Part shown: positions 1 to 5,930 of the stretch, one piece after another
How positions within the stretch are numbered: the stretch's first letter is position 1
Layout: each line of letters opens with the position of its first letter
Source of the DNA: Giesbergeria sp.
GTDB lineage: Bacteria; Pseudomonadota; Gammaproteobacteria; Burkholderiales; Burkholderiaceae_C
Assembly: GCA_030690515.1 (NCBI GenBank)
Contig: JAUYGP010000591.1
Location: forward strand, 1 to 5,930
DNA: 5,930 bases
Reading direction: 5' to 3'
The notes under the pieces: generated by a model
The model's database searches: none
What the model was told of the DNA's origin: nothing
The model's input: the letters and a program-made list of their open reading frames with translations, nothing else
Translations under genes and position numbers: made by a program

Positions 1-852
1 GGTGTTGGTGCCGCAGGAGCTGACGTTGGAGAAATACACCAGATCGCCCTCGGACTGCAGTTGCTTGAGCAGGGGCGTGGTGTCGCGCGTGTATCCACCC
101 AGGCCAAAGTTGGCTGCGCGCGCGGTCTCGCCCACCACCAAAACGATGAGGGGCGACGTGTCGACGGAGTTACCCGGTGCCGTAAGGTGCGCATCCATAC
201 CGATGGGCTCCAGCACTTGCTGTGCCTGTGCGGCACGGCCTACCGATACCCGCGCCACGGCATACACCGAATTAAACGGGTTGATCATGTAGCGTAGCGT
301 TTTGTGGTTGCGCATGAGGGACGCCACATCCTGGAACGAAATCCACAGCATGGCAACGGCCACCACCAGGCCGAGCAGGCCGGTGCCAAGTTGTTGCGCC
401 ATCAGTCGCCCGGTGCCTACTGTGCGCACAGGCTGGCGCCACCACCAGATGCCAGGCAACACCGCGCCCAGGGCCAAGGTCACCACCAGCGGCCAGGATA
501 AGAGGTCCAGCGCTTCGCCCATGTCGGTCTGGACGACGTTGGTCAGCATGCTAGGGTCGATCACGATGCCGTAGCTGGACATGAAGTAGCTGCTGGACGC
601 CGTGATGGCCAGCAGTGCGATGCCCGCCGGTTTGAGCCAGCGCGGCCAGATGAACAGCCCTAGCAGTAGCACGGTGGCGGCCAGCACCACCAACACCAGG
701 GAGCCCAGGGTGACGACGGCCTGCAGGCCATGGGTTTCCGGAAGTTTCCAGAGGGCCTTCCACAGCGGAAGGTTGCCCACAGTGGCCAGCCACAGGGCCA
801 GGATCAGGAGCAGGGCAGTGGGGTGCCAAGGGGCGCGGTTTGAACGGAGCAT
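1..852 (-). CDS. eptA: Lipid A phosphoethanolamine transferase, EptA/PmrC/MCR family, N-terminal 284 residues (runs off the left edge)
   Basis: Inner-membrane enzyme that in known members moves phosphoethanolamine from phosphatidylethanolamine onto lipid A at the periplasmic face. Seen here: five hydrophobic stretches at about residues 12-32, 44-69, 74-92, 118-138 and 153-173, matching the five-helix membrane domain, with the family stretch YGIVIDPSMLTNVVQTD at 94-110. A soluble sulfatase-like domain follows. It contains GETAR at 241-245, where E242 corresponds to the metal-binding Glu of MCR-1, and SSCGTNT at 278-284, where C280 is the conserved disulfide Cys and T284 the expected nucleophile. 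The frame is open to position 1; the usual length is about 540-560 residues, so roughly half is present. The ATG at 852 is the first possible start because an in-frame TAG lies directly before it. No good Shine-Dalgarno sequence is visible. It lies 58 bases after the kinase on the same strand, so co-transcription is likely. Family is secure; the exact lipid A acceptor is inferred. Confidence 0.93.
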   Translation of the reverse strand, partial: MLRSNRAPWHPTALLLILALWLATVGNLPLWKALWKLPETHGLQAVVTLGSLVLVVLAATVLLLGLFIWPRWLKPAGIALLAITASSSYFMSSYGIVIDPSMLTNVVQTDMGEALDLLSWPLVVTLALGAVLPGIWWWRQPVRTVGTGRLMAQQLGTGLLGLVVAVAMLWISFQDVASLMRNHKTLRYMINPFNSVYAVARVSVGRAAQAQQVLEPIGMDAHLTAPGNSVDTSPLIVLVVGETARAANFGLGGYTRDTTPLLKQLQSEGDLVYFSNVSSCGTNT

Positions 853-910
853 CTATGGAAAATCGGAGCACGAAATACACTGATTTTCGATAGCCCGCCT
901 TATCGGAGCA
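845..910 (-). repeat. Three direct copies of TGCTCCG around the eptA start
   Basis: On the minus strand TGCTCCG occurs at 910-904, 870-864 and 851-845. The first two copies extend to TGCTCCGAT (910-902 and 870-862). The third copy is part of the eptA start itself (ATGCTCCG). Start-to-start distances are 40 and 19 bases, roughly four and two helical turns. The copies may be protein-binding sites, remnants of a duplicated gene start, or chance; the sequence alone does not decide. Confidence 0.4.
853..910 (-). promoter_or_regulatory. Spacer between sensor kinase and eptA; possible internal promoter
   Basis: This 58-base stretch is noticeably more AT-rich than the flanking genes. Read on the minus strand it holds CGATAAGGCGGGCTAT (905-890), nearly the same as the sequence just before hrpA, and GATAAG (905-900) could act as a weak -10 box. 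The matching -35 position (CTTTCA, 928-923, in the kinase end) is poor. A weak hairpin is possible between 871-875 and 885-889, with a 9-base loop and no following T run, so it does not look like a terminator. Read-through from the kinase gene is the simplest way to express eptA; an extra promoter here is only a possibility. Confidence 0.35.
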
Positions 911-2257
911 TTAACCAGGCCATGAAAGCGTGAACCGGTGGGCCCCCGCAGGCGTGCCCGCTGTGTGGTTCAGGGCAATGCCTTGCGCATCGGCCATGCG
1001 CTGCACCAGGTTCAGGCCCACGCCCATGCCGGGGTTAGCGCTGACCTGCGCACCGTCGCGCGCACCGTTGTCGCTGACCGAAAGGGTGCAAGTGCCTTGC
1101 GGGGTCTGTGCCACGCGCACTTCAACCAGGGTGCCTGGGGGCGTGTGGCGCAAAGCGTTGTCGACCAGATTGCGCAGTATCAGTTCGACCATCGTGGCGT
1201 GGCCTTGAACCTGCACGGGACGGGAAGGCGCATCCAGCGCCAGCTCCTGGTGGCGTTCGTAGGCCAGGGGGGCATGGTCGGCCAGTACCCTCTGCGCCAG
1301 GGCGCACAGATCTACCGTCTCCGTGGCCAGGGCTTCCAGGCTTTGGGCGCGCGCCAAGTCCAGCAACTGTCCCAGGATGTGTCCTGCGCGCAGGGCGTCT
1401 TGCTCGATCATTTGCAGTGCCTGTGCCCGGTCGGTGGGGTTTTCAGACTCGTGCGCGCGCCGCGCCTGCAGGAGCATGGAGGTCAGCGGGGTGCGTAATT
1501 CGTGCGCCACGTCTGAGGTAAAGCGGCGTTCGCGTTGCAGTTGCAGTTGCTGGCGTTGCACCAGGGTGTTGATGGCACCGACGGTGTAGACCAGTTCCTG
1601 GAAGGGCTGCTGTTCGGGCAGGGTTTGTCCGGCGTCCAGGTTCAGTGCGGCAATCTGGTCGGACAGGCGCTCCAGTGGCAGCAGGCCCCGGCGGATGGCC
1701 CAGGCCATCAGCAGGGCGACCAGTGGCAGCAAGACCAGCGAGGGCAGCACGATGTCTTCGGCGATGTCGGTGCCCAGGTGCTGGCGCCAGCCCATTTCGG
1801 TCAGTACGGCCACCCGGCGGGGTGTGGTGGCGTCGGCGGGAGCATCGGTGACAAAGACCCGCCATGTGGAGGCCGGGCGCGAGGGGTCCAGTACCAGTGT
1901 GTGGTGGCCTTGGGCCAGGTTGGCTGGTAGCAGGGCGGCGATGCCATGGGTATCCCACACCACGCGCTCGTCTTCCCAGACCACCAGGCGCAGCTCAGGT
2001 GCGTAGACCGTGGCGTAGGGGCTTCTCGTGGGCGGGGTAGCGGACTGTGGCGGGGCTTTGAGTAGCCGGGCAGCGGGGTACAGCAGCGGCTCTGCGACGG
2101 AAACCAGGTGGCCGTCCAGGATTTCGTCGGCTTCGTCCAGCCCGGTGTAGTAGGCCACGGCGGCCAGCGCCAGCCAGACAATGGCCAAAGTCAGCAGCGC
2201 CCAGGTCCAGAGGTAGCGCCGCAGCAGGCGCGGCGAGGGGGACGACAGTGGCTTCAT
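911..2257 (-). CDS. Sensor histidine kinase, PmrB/QseC-like, 448 residues
   Basis: Inner-membrane kinase of a two-component pair; it should autophosphorylate on His and pass the phosphate to the adjacent regulator. Seen here: transmembrane helix at about 15-37, a periplasmic region 38-167 that starts like the two-component sensor kinase N-terminal domain (TGLDEADEILDGHL, 38-51), a second helix at about 168-187, and a HAMP-like linker at about 188-240. The H box FTSDVAHELRTPLTS (246-260) has the phospho-acceptor H252. The N box LRNLVDNALRHTP (361-373) has N363 and N367. The G1 box is DNG (396-398) and the G2 box GMGVGLNLV (410-418). The ATP lid between G1 and G2 is unusually short and lacks an F box. 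The ATG overlaps the regulator stop codon as ATGA, which fixes the start and implies translational coupling; only a weak GAGAAA precedes it. The stop is TAA at 913-911. The eptA neighbour argues for a PmrB-like role; a QseC-type role cannot be excluded. Confidence 0.93.
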   Translation of the reverse strand: MKPLSSPSPRLLRRYLWTWALLTLAIVWLALAAVAYYTGLDEADEILDGHLVSVAEPLLYPAARLLKAPPQSATPPTRSPYATVYAPELRLVVWEDERVVWDTHGIAALLPANLAQGHHTLVLDPSRPASTWRVFVTDAPADATTPRRVAVLTEMGWRQHLGTDIAEDIVLPSLVLLPLVALLMAWAIRRGLLPLERLSDQIAALNLDAGQTLPEQQPFQELVYTVGAINTLVQRQQLQLQRERRFTSDVAHELRTPLTSMLLQARRAHESENPTDRAQALQMIEQDALRAGHILGQLLDLARAQSLEALATETVDLCALAQRVLADHAPLAYERHQELALDAPSRPVQVQGHATMVELILRNLVDNALRHTPPGTLVEVRVAQTPQGTCTLSVSDNGARDGAQVSANPGMGVGLNLVQRMADAQGIALNHTAGTPAGAHRFTLSWPG

Positions 2258-2946
2258 GGGGTCGTTTCTCGTGGGGTGGCTTCGTCATCCGGGCGTGGCA
2301 CAAAGTAGCCCACGCCCCGCACCGTCTGCAGCAACTCGCTGCCCAGCTTGCGGCGCAGGTGGTGGATGTGGACTTCCAGGGCGTTGCTCTCCAGGGCGTC
2401 GTCAAAGCCGTACAGGGCTTCTTCCAGCCGCTGGCGGGTGAGTACCTTGCCGCTGGCGCGCAGCAGGGCCAGCAGCAGGGCAAATTCCTTGGCGCGCAAG
2501 GGCACCAGCGTGCCATTGCGGTGCACGGTGTGCGCTGCCGGGTTCACCACCAGGTCGCCATGCACCAGCAAGGGGGATGCCCGGCCCTCGCTGCGGCGCA
2601 GGGCCACGCGCATGCGCGCCAGCAGTTCCTCGGGGGCAAAGGGTTTGACGAGGTAGTCGTCTGCGCCTTCGTCCAGCCCGGTGACGCGGTCGGTCAGGGC
2701 GTCGCGGGCGGTCATGATGAGCACGGGAAGCATGCGACCCTCCTGGCGCAGGCTGCGCAGCCAGTCGATGCCGTCGCCGTCGGGCAGGCCCAGATCGAGC
2801 AGTGCCATGTCGAAGGATTCGGTGCGCAGGGCCGCACCGGCGCGGGCCAGGTTGTCGCAAATGTCCACGGCATAGCCGGCACCCTTCAAGGTGGCTGCCA
2901 GGCCGCTGGCAATGCCCGCGTCGTCCTCGACGATCAGAATTCGCAT
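2254..2946 (-). CDS. OmpR/PhoB-family response regulator, PmrA/QseB-like, 230 residues
   Basis: Cytoplasmic transcription regulator paired with the kinase. Receiver domain at about 1-117: acidic pocket D8 and D9 (MRILIVEDD), phospho-acceptor D51 (LLDLGLPDGDG), T79 (IMTARD) and K101 (LVKPFAPEEL). Winged-helix DNA-binding domain at about 126-217: LRAKEFALL (150-158), then the recognition region SNALEVHIHHLRRKLG (187-202) and the wing TVRGVGYF (208-215). All key residues are present, and the length is typical of OmpR-family regulators. I chose the ATG at 2946 because the protein then begins MRILIVEDD as usual and a Shine-Dalgarno-like GGGGAA lies five bases upstream. An ATG 14 codons further upstream (2988) would add a tail with no family match. 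It is the first gene of the minus-strand unit and shares a 4-base overlap with the kinase. The target genes are inferred to include eptA; the gene name pmrA or qseB is not settled by sequence. Confidence 0.95.
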   Translation of the reverse strand: MRILIVEDDAGIASGLAATLKGAGYAVDICDNLARAGAALRTESFDMALLDLGLPDGDGIDWLRSLRQEGRMLPVLIMTARDALTDRVTGLDEGADDYLVKPFAPEELLARMRVALRRSEGRASPLLVHGDLVVNPAAHTVHRNGTLVPLRAKEFALLLALLRASGKVLTRQRLEEALYGFDDALESNALEVHIHHLRRKLGSELLQTVRGVGYFVPRPDDEATPRETTP

Positions 2947-3038
2947 CCGTGTTCCCCGTGCTGTGTTTGCGGGTGGATTGTCTCGCACGCAGGCGAATCT
3001 GCGGGCGGTGTGCCCTGCGCTATCGATAATGGCGGGCT
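2947..3038. promoter_or_regulatory. Divergent intergenic region between the response regulator and hrpA
   Basis: These 92 bases must hold the promoters for both the two-component/eptA unit and hrpA. On the plus strand there is a clear -10-like GATAAT (3025-3030). On the minus strand the best candidate is GACAAT (2982-2977), 4 of 6 matches to TATAAT, without a good -35. TATCGATA (3021-3028) is a perfect 8-base palindrome overlapping the hrpA -10. A short GC-rich hairpin can form at 3001-3018 (GCGGGC against GCCC-T-GC, loop GGTGT). No clear PmrA-box pair (TTAA-type direct repeats) is seen. Confidence 0.5.
2952..2957 (-). promoter_or_regulatory. Shine-Dalgarno site deciding the response regulator start
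   Basis: GGGGAA on the minus strand ends five bases before the ATG at 2946. No comparable site is suitably placed for the alternative ATG at 2988, so this site supports the shorter 230-residue protein. Confidence 0.6.
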
Positions 3039-3040
3039 AT
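3024..3040 (+). promoter_or_regulatory. -10 element directly before hrpA, possible leaderless start
   Basis: CGATAATGGCGGGCTAT contains GATAAT (3025-3030), 5 of 6 matches to TATAAT. Its end is only eight bases before the ATG at 3039. A transcript starting the usual 6-8 bases after a -10 box would begin at or just before the start codon. No good -35 is visible at the expected distance (3002-3007 is CGGGCG). GGCGGG could instead be a weak ribosome-binding site. The core is repeated near eptA in the opposite orientation. Confidence 0.45.
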
Positions 3041-5930
3041 GTCTTTTTCTGATGCGCCCCCACCGGCCCCTGTTCGCCCCTTCGTCCTGGAGTTTCCGGA
3101 GTCTTTGCCTGTTTCGGGGCGGCGCGACGAGATCATGACGGCCCTGCAGGCCCACCAGGTCATCATCGTGTGTGGTGAAACCGGCTCGGGCAAGACCACG
3201 CAACTGCCCAAGCTGGCGCTGGCCATGGGCAGGGGGCGCGCCAATGCTCGCCCTGGCGAGCGTGGGCAATTCATTGGCCACACCCAGCCGCGCCGCATTG
3301 CGGCGAGCAGCGTGGCCAAGCGCATTGCCGAAGAGCTGAAGACGACGCTGGGCGAAGTGGTGGGCTACAAGGTGCGTTTTCAGGACCGCCTGAGCCGGGA
3401 TGCCTCGGTCAAACTGATGACGGACGGCATTTTGCTGGCCGAGACGCAGACGGACCCTCTCCTCAAGGCCTACGACACGATCATCATCGACGAGGCGCAC
3501 GAGCGCAGTCTGAACATCGATTTTCTGCTCGGCTACATCCGCCAGATATTGCCCCGGCGGCCCGATTTGAAAGTGGTGGTGACGTCTGCCACCATCGACG
3601 CCGACCGGTTTGCCAAACATTTTGAAAGTAAAAACGGCCCGGCGCCCGTCATGCTGGTCTCTGGCCGCATGTTCCCGGTCGAGCAGCGCTGGCGTCCATT
3701 CGAGGAATCGCGCGACTACGGTCTGAATGAGGCCATTGCCGATGGCGTGGACGAGCTCTGGCAGGGTAATGCGAGTGGCGATATCCTGGTTTTTTTACCC
3801 GGCGAGCGCGAAATCCGCGAGGCCGCCGACCACCTGCGCAAGCACCTGGCCCACAACGTGGTCACGCGCAACGCCGAAGTGCTGCCGCTGTTCGCGCGCC
3901 TCTCGCAGGCCGAGCAAGACCGCATTTTTGATGGTCACACCGGCAGGCGCATCATCCTGGCTACCAACGTGGCAGAGACTTCGCTCACGGTGCCGGGCAT
4001 TCGCTACGTGATCGACTCGGGCACGGCGCGAGTCAAGCGCTACAGCCTGCGCAGCAAGGTTGAGCAATTGCTGGTCGAACCCATCAGCCAGGCGGCGGCC
4101 AACCAGCGCGCTGGGCGCTGCGGGCGCGTGGCCAGCGGCATCTGCATCCGCCTGTACGACGAGAAAGATTTTGTCGGCCGCCCTCGTTTTACCGACCCCG
4201 AAATTTTGCGCAGCTCACTCGCTGGCGTCATTTTGCGCATGAAGTCGCTGCACCTGGGCGACGTGGCGCAGTTCCCGTTTATCGATGCGCCCTCGGGCCG
4301 GGCGATTGCCGATGGTTACCAACTTCTGCACGAGCTGGGCGCGGTGGACGAGTACAACGAGTTGACGGCCATGGGCAGTGAGCTGGCGCGCCTGCCGGTG
4401 GACCCGCGCGTGGGCCGCATGATTCTGGAGGCGCGCGAGCGCGGCGCGCTCAGCGAAGTGCTGGTGATTGCCAGCGCGCTCAGTTTGCAGGACGTGCGCG
4501 ACCGCCCCATGGAGGCGCAGCAACAGGCCGACCAACAACACGCCAAGTTCGACGTCGAACAGAGCGAGTTCAGCGGCTATTTGACGTTGTGGAACTGGCT
4601 GCAGCAGGCGCGCGGCGGCAGCATGCCCCTGCTTGCCTCTGCCCGCGTGCAACAAGTGCAGGCGCGTAAAAAAGCACCCAACCAGGCGTTCTTGCCGGTG
4701 GCGCAGCGTTTGAGCGCCCCGCTGCCTGCAGCGCCCGCCGCTGCTGCGCTCGCCAGCACGGCCCCGGCGCACAAGCTCAGCAACCGCCAGTACGAGCAGT
4801 TGTTGCGGCAAAACTTCATCAATGTGCGCCGCGTGCGTGAGTGGCGCGACGTGCACAGCCAGCTCCTCACCGTCGTGGCCGAGCACCGCTGGGAGATCAA
4901 TCCCCAGCCTGCCAGCTACGAGCAGTTGCACAAGTCCATGCTGGCCGGTTTGCTGGGCAACATCGGCTTCAAGCCCGAAGAAGCGGCCGGAGCGGCGCCA
5001 GGTTCTTCGGACTACCTGGGGGCGCGCGGCATCAAGTTCCATCGCCATCCCGGCGCGCACCTGCGCAAGAAGCCGGGCCGCTGGATCGTCTGCGCCGAAC
5101 TGGTGGAAACCACCCGTTTGTTCGGCCGAGGCATTGCCAACATCGACCCGCAATGGCTGGAGGAGGTGGGCGCGCATCTGCTCAAGAAGCAATTGCTCGA
5201 TCCCCATTGGGAGAAAAAAGCTGCCGAAGTGGTGGCCTTCGAGCGCGCCACGCTCTATGGCCTGGTGGTCTACAGCGGGCGGCGCAAGCCTTTCGATCAG
5301 GTGGACCCGCACGCCGCACGCGAGATGTTTCTGCGCCAGGCTCTGGTGGCAGGCGATGTGCTGCCCGACTGGGGAAAACGCCTGCAGTTCCTGGCCGCCA
5401 ACGAAAAGCTCATCGCCAAGGTGGAAGAGCTGGAGCACAAGTCGCGCCGCCAGGACGTGCTGGTGGACGAAGAACTCATCTTCGCTTTCTACGACCAGCA
5501 GGTCCCGCAGGACATCACCAATGGCCGTGCCTTTGAGCACTGGTACCGGCAGGAATTGGCCAAGCGCCCCGAGCTGCTGCGCCTGACCCGCGACGAGCTC
5601 ATGCGCCACGAAGCAGCGGGCATCACCACCGCCGCCTTCCCCAAAATGATTCGCCTGGGCGGCGTGGACTGCCAGGCCAGCTACCTGCACGAGCCGGGCG
5701 ACGCGCGTGATGGCGTCACGGTGACGGTGCCGCTGTTTGTGCTCAACCAGGTGAGCGAGGAGCGCTGTGAATGGCTGGTTCCCGGCATGCTCAAGGACAA
5801 GATCCAGGCGCTGCTCAAAAGCCTGCCGCAGCGCCCGCGCAGCCGCTTTGTGCCGCTGCCCGAATCCGCCGCCCGCCTGGCCGAACTGCTGGGCACGCCG
5901 GACCGCATTGGGCACTTGGGCCTGGTGGAT
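3039..5930 (+). CDS. hrpA: ATP-dependent RNA helicase HrpA, DEAH/RHA family, first 964 residues (runs off the right edge)
   Basis: Cytoplasmic DEAH-box RNA helicase; E. coli HrpA acts on mRNA and on stalled or collided ribosomes. Visible motifs: I GETGSGKTTQ (46-55), Ia TQPRRIAA (82-89), II DEAH (151-154), III SAT (183-185), IV around DILVFLPGEREI (248-259), V ATNVAETSLTVPG (308-320) and VI QRAGRCGR (356-363). After the helicase core come an HA2-like winged-helix/ratchet region (about 425-530), a region with RVREW (598-602), an OB-like region (about 655-715) and the start of the C-terminal HrpA domain (DUF3418), including VEELEHKSRRQDVLVDEE (795-812). E. coli HrpA has about 1300 residues, so about a quarter is missing. 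An in-frame TAA at 3027-3029 makes the ATG at 3039 the first usable start. An Ala/Pro-rich insertion lies at about 545-578. It is transcribed away from the two-component unit and shows no functional link to it beyond the shared spacer. Confidence 0.97.
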   Translation, partial: MSFSDAPPPAPVRPFVLEFPESLPVSGRRDEIMTALQAHQVIIVCGETGSGKTTQLPKLALAMGRGRANARPGERGQFIGHTQPRRIAASSVAKRIAEELKTTLGEVVGYKVRFQDRLSRDASVKLMTDGILLAETQTDPLLKAYDTIIIDEAHERSLNIDFLLGYIRQILPRRPDLKVVVTSATIDADRFAKHFESKNGPAPVMLVSGRMFPVEQRWRPFEESRDYGLNEAIADGVDELWQGNASGDILVFLPGEREIREAADHLRKHLAHNVVTRNAEVLPLFARLSQAEQDRIFDGHTGRRIILATNVAETSLTVPGIRYVIDSGTARVKRYSLRSKVEQLLVEPISQAAANQRAGRCGRVASGICIRLYDEKDFVGRPRFTDPEILRSSLAGVILRMKSLHLGDVAQFPFIDAPSGRAIADGYQLLHELGAVDEYNELTAMGSELARLPVDPRVGRMILEARERGALSEVLVIASALSLQDVRDRPMEAQQQADQQHAKFDVEQSEFSGYLTLWNWLQQARGGSMPLLASARVQQVQARKKAPNQAFLPVAQRLSAPLPAAPAAAALASTAPAHKLSNRQYEQLLRQNFINVRRVREWRDVHSQLLTVVAEHRWEINPQPASYEQLHKSMLAGLLGNIGFKPEEAAGAAPGSSDYLGARGIKFHRHPGAHLRKKPGRWIVCAELVETTRLFGRGIANIDPQWLEEVGAHLLKKQLLDPHWEKKAAEVVAFERATLYGLVVYSGRRKPFDQVDPHAAREMFLRQALVAGDVLPDWGKRLQFLAANEKLIAKVEELEHKSRRQDVLVDEELIFAFYDQQVPQDITNGRAFEHWYRQELAKRPELLRLTRDELMRHEAAGITTAAFPKMIRLGGVDCQASYLHEPGDARDGVTVTVPLFVLNQVSEERCEWLVPGMLKDKIQALLKSLPQRPRSRFVPLPESAARLAELLGTPDRIGHLGLVD

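Noticed and set aside
551..880. Minus-strand 109-codon frame starting upstream of eptA
   Set aside because: It is a shifted frame over the eptA N-terminus. Its translation is Pro/Gly/His-rich without membrane segments, whereas the true frame gives the expected transmembrane helices and EptA motifs.
871..889. Hairpin between kinase and eptA considered as a terminator
   Set aside because: The stem is only five base pairs with a nine-base loop, is not GC-rich, and has no T run after it.
938..1498. Plus-strand 186-codon frame opposite the kinase domain
   Set aside because: It is antisense to the H, N and G boxes of the kinase, with no independent domain or upstream signal.
2254..2988. Longer start for the response regulator at 2988
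   Set aside because: The extra 14 residues match nothing in the family, while the ATG at 2946 gives the standard MRILIVEDD start and has a GGGGAA site at good spacing.
2248..3138. Plus-strand open frame of 296 codons across the regulator and the hrpA start
   Set aside because: It is antisense to the response regulator, whose receiver and DNA-binding motifs are complete. Its translation is Gln/Gly/Ala-rich with no domain, and it overlaps the hrpA start in another frame.
2934..3620. Minus-strand open frame of 228 codons opposite the hrpA N-terminus
   Set aside because: It is antisense to the helicase core (Walker A, DEAH and SAT motifs on the plus strand), with no recognisable protein features.
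4215..5915. Minus-strand open frame of 566 codons, opposite hrpA
   Set aside because: It lies entirely antisense to a clear HrpA coding sequence with all expected motifs. It is rich in Gln, His and Ala as expected of a GC-rich antisense frame, and it has no recognisable domain.

Overview
The window is GC-rich and densely coded. It carries two intact genes and two genes cut by the window edges, with short spacers and no tRNA, rRNA, CRISPR array or insertion sequence that I can see. Gene families, GC-rich third codon positions and the style of the HrpA protein suggest a betaproteobacterium, probably Burkholderiales and perhaps Comamonadaceae (Acidovorax-like). That placement is inference from recall, not from a database search.

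Left block, all on the minus strand, read from right to left: an OmpR/PhoB-type response regulator (2946-2254), a membrane sensor histidine kinase (2257-911) whose ATG overlaps the regulator's stop codon (ATGA), and, after a 58-base spacer, the N-terminal half of an EptA/PmrC/MCR-type lipid A phosphoethanolamine transferase (852 to beyond position 1). This reads as a PmrA-PmrB-EptA-like unit: the kinase senses an envelope signal, phosphorylates the regulator, and the regulator probably controls the unit including the transferase. The transferase would decorate lipid A with phosphoethanolamine and lower the negative surface charge, which in known systems gives resistance to polymyxins and cationic peptides. 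The window ends exactly on the threonine expected to be the transferase nucleophile.

Right block, plus strand: a divergently transcribed hrpA gene (3039 to beyond 5930), a DEAH-box RNA helicase. All helicase motifs and most of the accessory domains are visible; roughly the last quarter is missing. It carries an Ala/Pro-rich insertion inside the accessory region.

The 92-base divergent spacer (2947-3038) holds a good -10-like GATAAT so close to the hrpA ATG that a leaderless or very short-leader transcript is possible. A nearly identical 16/17-base module lies in the opposite orientation in the kinase-eptA spacer, next to a repeated TGCTCCG motif that also covers the eptA start codon. These small regulatory signals and a shortened ATP lid in the kinase are the least routine observations. 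I see no convincing new multi-gene system.
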